Assembly: GCA_947650365.1 (NCBI GenBank)
Contig: OX393550.1
Span: 55,596,069 to 55,660,068, forward strand
Direction: 5' to 3'
Source of the DNA: Chamaelirium japonicum
Taxonomy: Eukaryota; Streptophyta; Magnoliopsida; Liliales; Melanthiaceae
DNA: 64,000 nucleotides
Both the position numbers and the translations under genes were made by a program. A model generated the notes under the pieces. That model had not been told where the DNA came from, did not search any database, and worked only from the letters and a program-made list of their open reading frames with translations. Within the stretch, counting starts at the first letter, position 1. Each line of letters opens with the position of its first letter. Shown piece by piece: positions 1-12,094 of this stretch.

Positions 1-1603
1 GCTTTCGGATGCTTCCTATAAATCTAGGTGGTGTCGACAGGGGGTTCATAGGCTTTCGCGATGTAGAAAAAAACTGTCACCCATTGCCACCGGCATCCTC
101 CATATCCCGAAGGAAATCACTAGGGGAATCAACATGGAAGAAAACACAGCTCTCACCCGGTGGAAATATCGAACTGCGTACCTCCCACCCAGACCCTTAG
201 CCGGTTGATTGTGGAGGCCAGGGGCTCCCCTTTGGAGGGAATCTCTTACACATCCCTTCTTTATGAGGTTTTATGGATATCTAGAAAGGTCACGACCTCC
301 TAGACTTAGACCCTGGTCTACCGCGCTCCCACTAGGATTACAAACCTTCTCGCAAAGCATTAGAATCCTTGGAAAATATCATAGTCCCTACCTCGAATAC
401 TCAGCTTTCACCTTTCTTGCAAGGATCACATTACATAGATTCCATGGATCCCGATACCTCACTAGTTTGCCCATAATCTTAAGATCTGGAGCCTAGCCTA
501 AGGTCAATATGGAAATGACTCCCACTAGAATGATGCCTCGTTCATAATTTGATGCCTGATATCATAGTAGATCTCATCTCATTAAAGGTTTCGATGCTGG
601 CCAAATAGGGATATCCGACAACCTCCGCCGGACCTCAACCTAATGGTGGCATAACCAAATCGTGATGAGTTCACACTACCATCAAACGTCAACTAGAAAC
701 GGGTATCACTGAGTAGAATCCTAACCTAACTTGGTCGCTAGGACCATGTGGGGAAAATACATCCCACTAGGGTTATCATACTTCTTATGGAGACATTAGT
801 TATCTCTAAACAATTCTGACACTGCGTCTATCTCGGTGCATAGTACTTGGTTACCTGAACTCGAGGGCGGTTACCACCTTTACTTTTAGCTAGCCACCGG
901 ATTCGCACGTGTTAGAACCACATAGAGACACCGATGAATCCATATGCTTAGTACTAACCCTAAGCCTGATCTAGAGACAAACTCACAAGCAAGAAAGATA
1001 ATTAAATTATCATCGGGGTTCTCTAAACACTAAGTAAAGAGAATCAACAGAAATAATATCCAAACTGAATCAAGTCCAGGGTCCGACCCCTGAACCTAAA
1101 TAGCACAGTCAATATATCCTGCTTTTTCGTTCTGCACGATCTCTGACGACAATCCCGATCATCGCCAACGTGCACGCTTTCGCTGGGTCTTTGCACGCCA
1201 TGGTACCACTTGCCCGAATCGTGGATGTAGCATCATCTCCTTCTTTCTATGATCGAAAAACTAATACGCTCCGAGCAAGGCTCGTTCGTGTACAATTTTG
1301 CTAGAAAGAAAATGAAACAATCCTAGAAAACATGGCCAGTGAACCGGGGGTGGTCAACCTTCACCCCGCCCATCTAGAGCCTTAAAATCCACAAGCACAA
1401 TAATAATCAAAGCAAAAATAAATCCGGGGTCCGACCCTCGGAGGCATGCAATCACAGATTACCATTCAGTGTGGTACCTGCAAAAAGACGATACATAGCA
1501 CAATCCATATGCATGATCTACGCCGAACCCCGATGAAAACATATATCATCATATATTCACATGATGTTTTCACGAATTCATGCATGGAACATACACCAAA
1601 GTG

Positions 1604-1616
1604 TGCTCTGATACCA
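1604..1616 (-). other. Copia primer-binding site
   Basis: The minus strand reads TGGTATCAGAGC, the initiator-methionine tRNA complement used by most plant Copia elements, two bases from the LTR edge. It fixes the element's orientation as minus. Confidence 0.85.
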
Positions 1617-1618
1617 AT

Positions 1619-3558
1619 TGTTGGAATTAGATCTGCTTATCAGAGTCGCAGCGGAAGCAAAAGATAGATCCAAAGATCATACGGTGTATGTTTCACTACA
1701 ATTAATTCTACAAAATAATCTACATGCAAATATATGATATTAGCATATGTGCGGACACCCTAGAGGCATACTACGATCTACGGAAGATAAACATGCATCT
1801 GGTTAGGTGTTTAGAATCATCATATCTTATGGATCTATGATCCGAAGAGAACAGAACTATGATGAACCGCACGTGAATCGCAAGGGAAGCTGTCGGATGG
1901 CACATTGTCCTTTGCGAATTGAGGAATCCTCGAAGTCTTATTTCTGAGTGCAAGGACTACGAGCCGGCGGAGGAATTCGTTGCGAAGACGATGGCGAGCA
2001 ACGAGATCTCCTCCTTCTCTTTTTCTCTTCTTCCTTCTCCTTCCTTCCTCCTTCTTCTTCCTCTTTCTTTCTTGGCCAAAACCTCAGAGAGGGAGAGGGG
2101 GTTCGGAATTTAGAGAGGGGAGAGGGGAGAGGTTAGAGCCGGTCCCTCCCTCTCTATTCCTCTTATAGGACTGGCCTCCTAGTGCTACAATTAAGCTAGG
2201 GCCGGCCCCTTGTAGATAGGGATGAGAGGGGGCGGTTTTTAGGGTTTCCACAAGCCTATCGTGAAACCTGGACGAAAATGCCCTTCACGAAAAGTAAAAA
2301 ACTGAAAGAGAGATTAAGTGAGGTGCGCTACTCGGAATCGAGTTTCGTCAGTACCTATGAGCTCCTGGAATTATTCCGCTCATTCTAAGATTCATATTCA
2401 ATATGTTCTGAGCCATATTTCAGTATTTACCAAAATACCCCTATGACCCCTAACACATGTGAATTAGGTTCTTCGGCTCCGGGCGTGCGCTCCATTGTGC
2501 TACTTCGCATCCAACGTATCCAACCAGGCCGGGAAACAATTTCTATACGCAACAACAGGGTGGAACCTTCTGGGTTCGGGATCTCTAGCTCCAACCAGAT
2601 TCCTGATTAACTGTTCCGGTGACACACCGAAAGTTCCGTTAATCAGCCCTAATTCGATTAACCCGCGTAGTCACCCAAAGTGCGACACGAGTTGAATTCT
2701 AGTGATTCTAAACTTATGTTACTCCCTTGTAACCCTGTTCTCTACTATACTTTGATAATCCTTAGTCCCTCTTATTATTGGTGTCATGATACGACTCGGG
2801 CGGTGGGGAGCACCGTCAGATCCCGATCGATCATCTGACTAGGAATTGATGACTTGTCATCTATAACACCACACACCTTCCGGTGCTATGCCTAGCATCC
2901 GGAACATCGTCAGTCATACTGACAACTACCAGGCCTGGGTTAATTGTCTGGACAGATTGACTCATCAAAATGCACCCATCCAATACTGGACGTCGGATAA
3001 CCTGTACGGATTATATGTCACTCAAGCGCCAGCCGGGTAATCCAACGTACCATGGTATTGGACTATGGAAGGTCCGCATACGTTGGCACATCAAAGCACC
3101 ACACAACTGGTTGGCCTGGTATACATGGTCCCTCAAGGTTAAGGACAGATTATCTATAGTAGTAAGACGGTTTATACACCAGTGTCTGAATCACTGGATT
3201 GTGCACCGTCTTGGTTCCTGTTCAACATGATCATCGTGCTTGGTCAGGTGAATGGGAATCCCATGTTCCCGTGGTGGAGACTTCACCACATCCTCTACCT
3301 GCCAACAGCTTGTTCTCGGTGAAGTGATTGACATCACCTAAGCTGTGAACTAGTTCTAGGTCTACACACAACTGGTCCACTGGGTCTCCCAAGCATGGAT
3401 CCACCATCCGCTTCAGTGGCCTACTGTGTTCCCTAGGGTCCTTTATTATATGTGTATTACTATATACTGAAGTAGTATTCTAATTAAAGCAATAACTAAA
3501 GTCATCTTTATTAATGTTAATACAGAAAATCCACGCTTAGGACACAAAAGTTACAACA
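1619..3558 (-). repeat. Copia 5' LTR
   Basis: About 1.94 kb, beginning TGTTGGAATT and ending TTACAACA in plus orientation, the TG...CA ends expected of an LTR. Blocks near 2690-3230 (for example 'aaagcaccacacaactggtt') match 48960-49090 inside the other Copia LTRs. The 3558 end is inferred from the CAACA terminus because the partner LTR is off-window. Confidence 0.7.
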
Positions 3559-4370
3559 CTATGCTGCACCTTTGTAGGCAGCCTGGATGATATGTCGCTC
3601 GACTGGTATCACTGTAGAAGGGGTTTCCCAGTGCGCCGTCCAGATGATGATATATGTATAAACCGTCTTGCTCGGCCTAGCCTGAAGATCCGGAGAACTG
3701 GATCGATCAGACTGGGTCCGACCCGGTCCATGGGCTGCCACCTTAAATGAAGCAGGAGACCTGAAGAGGGTTTGAGGCAATCTGAGCCCCCTAGTAGGAA
3801 CCAGTTCGGGGAAAGGGTTGGGCAGGTTATGGACCTGTCATTGCAGCCAGGACCCCCAAGAAGTCTGACCTGATCGGCAACGGAGAATCGCCCCTGGATG
3901 AGGAAAGATCGGAAGTCGTTCATAATGGCTAGAAAACCTCGGCGGACTTCCAGGGATTCGCCAGGCCGGACAATCCCGATAATATCTCGCTCGTTAGGAT
4001 CAAGGGTCGCCCATGATCAATCAGGGGCCCACGATCAACGAGAGCATAAAAGAAAAGATATGAAAGGTGTCATATCGTGAAGGATCCATCGTAATCATCC
4101 CGAGATTCTGGGAGGAAATTTCGCGAGCTATACGCGTACGACACACATGAGAGGTATATAAAAAAAACCCCGCCCCTTCATTGACAGGTAAGCAATCTTT
4201 CGCTCCTGAATACTGGACCACGTTTGTTGTGGCTCCCTTCCTTGACTTGAGCGTTGGAGGGGCCTTGGCTTGGAGATGAGCCTCGGTCTTCTTGTAGATA
4301 CAGCGGGAAGGAGGTGGAGGTGAGCTACTCCATCTGACGATCGAGTGTGGCCGGCAGGATCCCCCCCCCA
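3559..4370 (+). repeat. Partial 5' LTR of the Tat element
   Basis: Assigned as LTR because it lies directly upstream of a primer site and gag and holds a TATA box followed by a plausible transcript start. Its true left end is unclear: the Copia LTR ends at 3558, probably splitting this LTR. Confidence 0.5.
4156..4164 (+). promoter_or_regulatory. TATA box of the Tat LTR
   Basis: The sequence TATATAAAA lies about 220 bases upstream of the primer site, within the inferred LTR, and fits an RNA polymerase II start shortly downstream. Confidence 0.45.
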
Positions 4371-4375
4371 TATTA

Positions 4376-4396
4376 TCTGACACCATTGTGGGATCA
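4376..4396 (+). other. Primer-binding site of the Tat element
   Basis: 'tctgacaccattgtgggatc' resembles the TGGCGCC...TGTGGGA-type primer site common in plant Ty3/gypsy Tat elements. It lies about 45 bases before the first gag ATG at 4438. Confidence 0.55.
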
Positions 4397-4875
4397 GAGA
4401 ACATTTTCTCTCCTCTGTCTTCTTAAAACCCTTAGCAATGGTGATGACTCGCCAAAGCAAAGACAAGGCACCAGCTCCGGCCTCCTCCAAGAGTGCGACG
4501 GGACTCACCGGGGCTTAGAGATAGAGGTCCCATGACTCCCATCCTCCGCGTAAGCTTCTGGAAGTCCTCTTGGCTAACCAAGAGAAGCTGTTTGAGAGAA
4601 TGGACAACTTAGTGGAAGAAAACCGAGCCCTCTGGCGGGAGGACCAGCGGGCGCATCACGACGAGGCCCGAGGCCGATCCAGGACTCTGACCAAAATCCA
4701 GTCCCAGGAGAGGTCTTCTCGACGTCATCACACGCCGGAGAGGAGCTACTGGGAGCCCCTGTCGAAAGCTTAGATGATCGACAGGATCGAGGATATATTG
4801 CGGGGCCTGGCGGAGTGAATGAACGATGCTACTCGCCAATCTCTCGAGTCTGAAGAAAGGAAGGTAGAGTCTAGC

Positions 4876-5449
4876 CACTGTTCTAAAAAGCCGTCCAGGG
4901 TGGCCGCCTAAGCGTTTTAGGGGGTTGGCCGCTCTGCTTCAGCATTAAGCGGCATTGCAGGCGGGTTGAACAAAGGCGGGATCCAACCCGCCTAGGCGGG
5001 TAAAAGGCAGGCGCGCGCCTAGGTGGGTTCCAAGCAGGCTCCAGGTAGGCGGGCTTTAGGCGGGCAGATTAGTAATAATTTTTCATAAAACCCTAACCCC
5101 CTCGATCCCTTCCTCCCTTTTCACTACATAACTAGATATCCTAGATATCCCAAAGGCTCAAAAGCTGCTCTCTTTCCCCTGCCTCGCAGTCAACCCTGAC
5201 CCCACCCGATCCCCTCCTTCCTTTTCATAAAACTTTTATATTCAGATCGGTTGTTTTGATGTTTGCATATGTAAAACTTTATATTATTTATTTTTTATAT
5301 AGAATTATGAATTTATATATATACATACATATAACATATATAGAATATATTTTATATAGGTGGGCACCGGCCTTTTTCTCCGGGCGCCCGCCTTCCGCCT
5401 TGAAACCACTTGACCGCCTGCCTTCTGCCTTCCGTTTTTTAAAACATTG
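4876..5449. mobile_element. hAT-like non-autonomous element in gag
   Basis: Ends are CACTGTTCTAAAAAG and (reverse) CAATGTTTTAAAAAACGG. Flanks AGTCTAGC (4868-4875) and AGCCTAGC (5450-5457) form an 8-bp target duplication with one mismatch, the hAT size. Subterminal parts are packed with GGCGGG/CCCGCC motifs in both orientations, and the centre is AT-rich. No transposase is visible. It shares terminal type with the elements at 21216, 22476 and 36330. Confidence 0.8.
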
Positions 5450-5728
5450 AGCCTAGCGGTTCACGTCTAGACGTTTAGGACCGTCTCAATCCCAAGCTCG
5501 CCCTCATAGCAAAGTGGCGGTTTGTGTTAGACCCAGAGGGCTATACCGACGCAGCACCATCCGGAGGATCGTCATCCTCGAGTAAAGACCCTCGACGTCC
5601 TGGACGTTGTGGAGAGGACAGAGCAGGGTTGGCCTATCGCCCGATGATCCTTGCTCGCGCCCCCCGACACTGGACGTCGGCGCCTCCTTAAGAAGAGCAA
5701 CCCCACTTGCATTAGGAGGATTTGGTAA

Positions 5729-6292
5729 GGGAAATTTTATTTATACCTCGACAAAAATCTGTAATTAGCCTCCATTTCCAGCAAACTTGAACACATCCCA
5801 TTTTTTTTTTATACCCCATTCTTGTCCCAAAAATACCCTTACCCTTACACCCCACCATCAATACACCCCAGTTAAATGGCCCGCCCCAACTTGATTATAC
5901 CCCAATCAAACACATATCCCCTTAAATATATCCCAATTATATGCACTCTTGAATACATCCCACTCTTAAATAAACCCCAAGCTGTTGGTTGGTACTTGAA
6001 GGCACATGTAGGGTTGCAACTTGGGCGGGCTAACCCGATCCCAACCCGAATTTGGGCGGGTTAACCCGAACCCACCCCGCACAACCCGATCAACCCGACG
6101 GGTTGGGCTTGGGCTAAGAAAGTTCAAACAAAACTTGGGTTCGGTTGGGGGTACAAAAGACATTGAGTTAGGGCTTTGGGGTACAAAAAAAAAGGGCATT
6201 GTTGGTATTAAAGGATAGTTGAGTAAATTATTAAGAAACGATAGGGAGGTGGGGGCTAATTACAGATTTTTGGGGTATGAATAAAATTTCCC
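5729..6292. mobile_element. MITE with 8-bp target duplication
   Basis: Perfect TTTGGTAA duplications (5721-5728 and 6293-6300) flank long inverted ends GGGAAATTTTATT...AATAAAATTTCCC; the similarity runs about 45 bases inward, through 'aaaatctgtaattagcc'. The interior near 6010-6115 is rich in 'aacccg/cgggtt' words. It is non-coding and probably moved by an autonomous relative; the superfamily (hAT or other) is uncertain. Confidence 0.85.
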
Positions 6293-7499
6293 TTTGGTAA
6301 ACCTGGTCGTCCAACGACTTGAACACCGGGTGGATCTAATGGCATAAAACACCATCAAGGGGGTGGTGGAGAGCCCCCTTACCACGAGGGTGCTGGCTAC
6401 CCACTTCCCCCACGATTGGTGACCGTCTTGGTTCGAGAGATTCGACGGGTCGGGCGATGTCCATGTACTCACCTTCTGGAGTACAAGAATCAGATGAACC
6501 TGTATGACTCGCTAGACGAGTTGTGCAGGATGTTCCAACGAAGCCTTAAAGGGCCCATGCTGGAATGGTATTCCTCGGCTGCCTCTGGGCTGCATCGACA
6601 ACTTCACTGACTTGGCGCGCCGGTTCTTGGATCAGTATGGGTGCAATCGGAGTCAGCATGAGGGAATCGATTCCCTGTTCAACCTTTGGATGACACCCCA
6701 TGAATCCTTGAAGGACTTCACCATCCACTTTTAGATGGAGGTCCTAGCCATTGATGACTTGACGGGCCAGGGAGCCATGATAGCCATGGCATTCCAGAGC
6801 GGGCTGAGGTCTGGCCATGCCATCTGGAATTCTCTAGTCAAGAAGCTCGCCCTGAACACGGGGGAGCTGTACAACAAAGCAGAGCGCTATATCCGCACAG
6901 AGGAGGATGCCCAGGCTACTAAGCCTATCGCGCCCTAATAGTACAAGATTAAGATGGAGACTGACCACCCGAGCCGTCGAGCAAAGGTGCCAAGCGCAAT
7001 TACCTGAAATGCCCGGGTCCGATGGAGGGGAGGAGCATGAAATTCACCATCCTCACTCTTCCACCAGATGAAGTCTTGCAGCGAATCCGAAACAAGAAGT
7101 GCGTCCGCTGTCTAGCTTCTGCACCCCAAGGAATAACTGGGGGGTGAGACTAGAACAAGAGATGTGAGTACCACCAAGATCGGAGCCACGACACCCAATG
7201 CTGTTGGGCCCTAATGCACGAATTGGAGGACCTCATCGAGAGAGGTCATCTTAAAGAGTTCGTGGCACAGACCGATCCTGTCGGGCAAGCTGTGGAATAG
7301 CACCTACCACTCCCCCGCCATGGGCAAGAGAGGCCATACTGGGGGCTCCCCCGCTGCCCGAACGGCCAGACCCCCGAACGGCTCCCCAGTTGAACATGAT
7401 CCACATACTTAGGCCAGGACCGGCCCCCTCAGTAAATTCAATGCAGAAGAGAGCCAATGAGGTTCTTAGAGTTCAAACCGTGAATAACGTCATCCACCT

Positions 7500-8000
7500 C
7501 CCTCAGGAGACCAGGATGCTAGACAACTTTGAAAGCTTTACCTTTAGCAAGGAAGACCTCCTGGGGGTAACCTTCCCCCACCAGGATCTCCTGGTGATCA
7601 GCTGATGATTGGGAGATGGAACATCCACTGATGTCTCGTGGACACAGGGAGTTCCGTGAAGGTGCTCTATCTTAGAGCCTTTTACCAGCTTGGCTTCACT
7701 CAAGAGCAGCTAGAGCCATCGTCTACGACGCTCTATGGTTTTGTAGGAGAGACTGCAAAGGTGGCTGGGGAGATCACCTTGGACCTGCAGCCTGACAGGT
7801 TTGGTTCATCGTAGTAGAGACCGAGTCACCCTACAATGTCATCATCGACTGGCCATGGCTGCACGAGATGGACGCCATCTCCTCGACCAAGCACCAGTGT
7901 CTAAAGTTCTATGCTGGAGGAAAGGTTCTCCGTATAAGAGTAGACCAGTACGCAGCAGCCTGCACGCAGATGAAGGCCGTGCGTACTGGTGGGTCCTCTT
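7500..8000 (+). mobile_element. Aspartic protease region of the Tat element (fossil)
   Basis: Readable segments (FTFSKEDLLGVTFPHQDLLV, LYGFVGETAKVAGEITLDL, ESPYNVIIDWPWLHEM) match in order the retropepsin region of Tat-type Ty3/gypsy polyproteins, between the gag zinc-knuckle part and reverse transcriptase. Broken several times. Confidence 0.65.
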
Positions 8001-8159
8001 TTGAACCATGCTACCGGAAGGGGTAGCAACTACAGAAAGACCTCGCCCTTGCACAAGAGCGCATGAATGAATGGGCGGGGTCACCCTCGATCGAGCCTCT
8101 CGATGAGGTCGAACTAGGGACAAGAAACCCCTTGCAATGAACTTTTATAGGGAGCGCCC

Positions 8160-9590
8160 TGTCCCCAGTAGAGAAGGCTCCATTGTTGCAGTTCCTCCAG
8201 ATGAACCGTGATGTGTTCACCTGGAGTCATGCCGACATGACTGGGATCAGCCCTGAGGCTGCGTGTCACCGACTGAATGTCAGGGCAAGTGTGATCCCTA
8301 TCAAGCAGAAGAAGCGATACATCTCCGATCACAAGAGAGAGGCCGTGAATGAGAAAGTCGACAAACTGCTCTAGTCCAGTTTTATTCGGGAGGTCGAATA
8401 CCCGAACTAGCTCGCTAACATTGTCGAGGTGCCGAAGAAAAATGGGAAGGTGTGAGTTTGCGTTGACTTCACGAATCTGAACGAGACCCGCCCTAAAGAT
8501 TCCTTCCCGCTGCCTAGAATATATGAGCTAGTCGACTCCATGGGCGACGTGTAGATGGTCTCTTTCATCGATGGGTACTCGGGGTATAACCAGGTACCAA
8601 TGCACCCGGACGACCAAGAGATGACATCGTTCATCATAAAAAGAGGAACCTTCTGCTACAAGGTAATGTCATTCGGACTGAAGAACACAAAAGCGACGTA
8701 CCAACGTTTAGTGACCAAAATGTTCGCGGCCCAGATAGGCCGAATAGTTGAAGTTTAAATCGATGACATAGAAGAGTCAGGCCAGAGCAAGCCACGTCGC
8801 GAACCTTGCTGAGGTATTTGCTATTCTCCGGAAATACAACCTGAAGCTCAATTTGGCGAAGTGTGCATTTGGAGTTTCCTCGGGAAAATTCCTAGGCTTC
8901 TTGGTGACACACAGTAGAGTAGAGGCGAATCCGGACAAGATAAAAGCCCTCCTGGCCATGTCCCCCCCCACGAATGATAGCGGAGATCCAGTTGTTCAAC
9001 GGGCAGGTCGTAGCATTGCAGCGCTTCGTCTCTAAGCTGTCTGACGTTTGCAAACCACTGTTTGACTCCCTGCGCAAGGGGTCGAGTTATAGCTGGGATG
9101 ATGAAAAGGAAGCGACTTTCCACAAGATTAGGCAGATCCTGAGTAAGCCCCCGGTCCTGTCGCAGCCAAATTCGGGAGAAGAGCTCAGCTTGTACCTCGC
9201 GACAACTACTGTGGCTATCAACGCCGTGATAGTCCGAGTCAAACCCAAGTTGAGAAATTCATCTACTTCATTAGCCGAACGATGAATGACACAGAAACCT
9301 GATACACAAAGATCGAGAAGGTAGCTTGCGCCCTGGTCCATGCCACGCGGAAGCTGCGCCCACACTTCATCTCGCATCCTTTCCGAGTGTGATAATGGAA
9401 TTTTTGTTGAAAGAGACCCTGAAGGAAGCTGGCCAAGCTGGGAGATTAGGGACATGGGTGACTGAGCTGCTCCAATACTGCATCCGGTATGAACCTCGGG
9501 TGACTTACAAGGGCCAAGTCCTAGCAGATTTCCTGAGCGACTTTCTAGCAAAGGAAGAGGCTCAAGTCATGACATATGAAGAAGATCCCT
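8160..9590 (+). mobile_element. Reverse transcriptase and RNase H region of the Tat element (fossil)
   Basis: The typical order of segments is visible: the lead-in FLQMNRDVFTWSHADMTGIS, then ANIVEVPKKNGKV, DSFPLPRIYELVDSMGD, FIDGYSGYNQVPMHPDDQE, YKVMSFGLKNTKATYQRLV and an IDDI remnant of the catalytic box near 8760. The RNase H part follows, with a spacer segment YKGQVLADFLSDFLAKEEAQ near 9500. Multiple breaks; no functional enzyme. Confidence 0.85.
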
Positions 9591-9639
9591 AGCGGGCGGA
9601 AGAAGCCGATCTAGAGCCGAGCGAGTGGGCCTCATATGG

Positions 9640-9930
9640 TGAGTGAAGAGTCTTCGTCAATGGTTCCACTAACAGTCTGGGCATGGGGATCGGAGTCGTG
9701 GTACTCTCCCTAGAGAATGTTGCGATTCGTAAGTCAACACGCCTAGACTTTCCAGTGACAAACAACAAAGCTGAGTACGAGGCTCTGATCGCCGGAATCG
9801 AAGCAACTGAAGATTTGGGAGTCAACGAGTTATCTCTTTTCAGCGACTCCCAGGATGTGGTGAACCAAGTAAACGATGTCTATGGCACCCATGAACCCCG
9901 TATGGCAGTATATCTCTCGCTGATGAAGAA
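9640..9930 (+). mobile_element. Second RNase H-like domain of the Tat element
   Basis: A readable block contains GIGVVVLSLENVA, TNNKAEYEALIAGIEATEDL and LFSDSQDVVNQV. This resembles the extra RNase H that Tat-lineage elements carry downstream of the usual one. It is the main reason for the lineage call. Confidence 0.75.
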
Positions 9931-10119
9931 GAAGCTGGATAGATTCAAGAAGAGCCTGTCTACCGAGCTCGACGTGCTGATGATTGACGCCGCGCCAGTG
10001 GAGCCGCCGTGCCCAACGCCGGACCAGGCGATGCCCCCTGACTGGACCGCTCCCATCCGAAGCTACATCACTACTGGTGAGGTCCTGATGGATCACCTCG
10101 AGGTGCAAAGGGTGAAACA

Positions 10120-11275
10120 CAGGTCTCCCAAATTCCAGATCACCTCAGAAGTACTCTACCGAAGATCATGCAAAGGGCTTCTTCTGAGGTGCGTAAGACT
10201 CGAAGAAGCTTGTGACATCCTTTCGATGATACATGAAGGGGAGTGTGACAACCACTCCGGAGGAAGATTACTGGTGCACAAAACTAACCGAGCAGGTTAC
10301 TACTGGCCCACCCTTGAAGCCGATGCCATTGACTTCAGCCGCAAGTACCAACAGTACCAAAAGCACGGCCCGTTATACATCAACCGGCCGAGGAGCACCA
10401 GAGTCACTATTCTTCTTGGCCTTTCCAGCAATGGGGGTTGGATATAGTGGGACCTCTGCCAGCTACCCTCAACAAGAAGAGGTTCCTGCTGATGGCCACA
10501 AACTACTTCACAAAGTGGGTAGAGGCTGTCCCACTAGCGACAATCAAGGACGTTAATGTGGAGCGCTTCCTGTGGAACAACGTGATCACCAGGTTTGGGA
10601 TTACTAAGACCCTGATCATCGATAATGGGCCTCAGTTCAGTTCCACTTGGGTAAAGGACTACTGCAGGCAATATGAGATAGAAATCCAGTTCTCCTCGCC
10701 TTACTACCCTTAAGCTAACGGTTATGCTGAGGCGACGAATAAGACAATCCTCAACAACCTGATGAAGATGCTGACCGGAAGGAAGGGGCTTTGAGACTAA
10801 CTCTTGAATGGTGTGCTCTGGGCTTACAGGATGACTCCAAGGCAACCTACGTAAGAATCGTCTTTCAACCTGGCCTTCGGAGCTGAAGCAGCAATCCCGA
10901 CCAAGGTGATCTACCCAACTGCCAAATATAGGGTTGTCAGCTCAAGGATGAACGATGAATGGATGGCAAGCAGCCTAGACCTACTAGACGAGAAGAGAGA
11001 CCGAGCTACCGCCAGCCTCGCCAACTATATCTAGCAACTGAAGTGGGCTTACAACAAGAAGGTGGTGAACAAGACCTTCTAGAAGGACGACCTCGTCTGG
11101 CGATGGATGACCCTCATATGAAGAATCTCGCACATGAAAAACTTGAAGCGAGATGGGAGGGCCCGTATATTGTCGACCAGATCGTGCCCGGAGGAGCGTA
11201 CTATCTAAAGACCTCGGAAGGTCGTTATGTCCTCCATCCTTGGAACGCCAATAATTTGAAAAAATGTTATTGCTA
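10120..11275 (+). mobile_element. Integrase region of the Tat element (fossil)
   Basis: An N-terminal zinc-binding part (HEGECDNHSGGRLLVHKT, then KYQQYQKHGPLY) is followed by a core with MDIVGPLP, FLLMATNYFTKWVEAVPLA, LIIDNGPQFSS and YAEATNKTILNNLMKM. A C-terminal part (LEARWEGPYIVDQIVPGGAY) ends at about 11275. The shape is that of a Ty3/gypsy integrase; it is broken. Confidence 0.85.
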
Positions 11276-11576
11276 GATTAAAGAAAATCTACGTTGAAAT
11301 GTTTCATGGTGATGATTGGGATGAAAAGCCTTCGCCCTCGATTTTATCGAAGCCTAGGTTGGGTCGTTGCCCGTCACGTGGCAAATCCACCGCTCTAAGT
11401 AAAGGGGGTGGCCTCGCTGCCTAGAGAAGGACCCGATGGGCCTCTTTTTAGAGTCGGAGGTCGAGTCATTGCTCGAAAATATTAAATGTGTAAGAATTGA
11501 AGCCCGACCTTGCTCGTCAGCACTCGGGATCCTTCTTCCGAAGATTTAGGTCAAGTTGCCCCTGAGTAGCAGGCTT

Positions 11577-11866
11577 GTTGTAAGCCCGAGATTCAACTCA
11601 GCAGCCGATGAAACGGTCAAGGCATGGTGAGTCCGAATGATAGTTCCTCACTGGCGCTAAGACCTGATGAATGATGATAAGCCCGAGTTTTGACTCGGCG
11701 ACCTGATGAAGCGGTCAAGGCGTGGTGAGTCCGAACGATAGTTCCTCACAAATGCTGAGACTGATGAATGATGATAAGCCTGAGTTTTGACTCGACGACC
11801 TGATGAAGCGGTCAAGGTGTGGTGAGTTCGAACGACAGTTTCTCACCAGCGCTGAGACCTGAGCAT
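11577..11866 (+). repeat. About three ~97-bp tandem units in the Tat 3' region
   Basis: Units start near 11583, 11681 and 11777, each with 'cccgag...ctcgg', then 'gatgaagcggtcaaggcgtg' and 'agttcctcac'. The unit start can fold (CCGAGT tttg ACTCGG). Tandem repeats in the 3' untranslated region are known for Tat elements. Confidence 0.8.
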
Positions 11867-11887
11867 CTAACAGCAAAACTTGGGCCC

Positions 11888-11960
11888 CACTTACAAGGGC
11901 TAAGTTCTGGCAAATTTCCTGAGCGACTTCCTAGTAGAGGAAGATGCTCAGGCCATGATG
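11888..11960 (+). repeat. Second copy of a pol spacer fragment in the 3' region
   Basis: 'ttcctgagcgacttcctag' and its flanks repeat, with a few changes, the stretch at about 9500-9575 between the RT-RNase H part and the second RNase H. It lies in the same orientation, after the tandem units, as if pol sequence was copied into the 3' region. Confidence 0.7.
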
Positions 11961-12036
11961 TGTGGTAAGTTTGAGTTAGGAGCACCTCCTAATTAAGCAT
12001 CATGGGCCCCACTTTGAGAGCCACCTCATCCAAATC

Positions 12037-12080
12037 TCCTAGTTGGGAGGAGGTCCTCTCCAATGATCTCCCAACTAGGA
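12037..12080. repeat. Perfect 13-bp stem hairpin
   Basis: TCCTAGTTGGGAG at 12037-12049 pairs exactly with CTCCCAACTAGGA at 12068-12080 across an 18-base loop, close to the inferred 3' end of the Tat element. No function is claimed. Confidence 0.7.
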
Positions 12081-12094
12081 TATCCTAACCTTTG

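Larger units (their letters stand above)
1..3558 (-). mobile_element. Copia LTR retrotransposon, 5' part (runs off left edge)
   Basis: Fossil of a Ty1/copia element read on the minus strand. The window holds its 5' LTR (1619-3558), the primer site just left of it, and about 1.6 kb of untranslated leader (1-1603). The leader matches, piece by piece, the leader at about 53200-54790 of the complete Copia element further right, for example the 'gtccgacccctgaacct' stretch near 1080 and 54200. The LTR matches that element's LTRs more loosely, so this is a related but distinct, older subfamily. Coding parts lie outside the window. Open frames within 1-3558 are not genes. Its right edge abuts sequence assigned to a Ty3/gypsy LTR, so it probably inserted there. 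Confidence 0.8.
4438..7250 (+). mobile_element. gag region of the Tat element (fossil)
   Basis: Gag-like protein segments are readable on the plus strand: a charged N-terminal part around 4570-4770 (NQEKLFERMDNLVEENRAL) and, beyond the two inserted DNA transposons, a capsid-type segment around 6430-6930 (MNLYDSLDELCRMF; ELYNKAERYIRTEEDAQA). A C-terminal stretch near 7090-7250 has spaced cysteines of a zinc-knuckle type. The region is interrupted several times by decay and by insertions. Confidence 0.7.
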
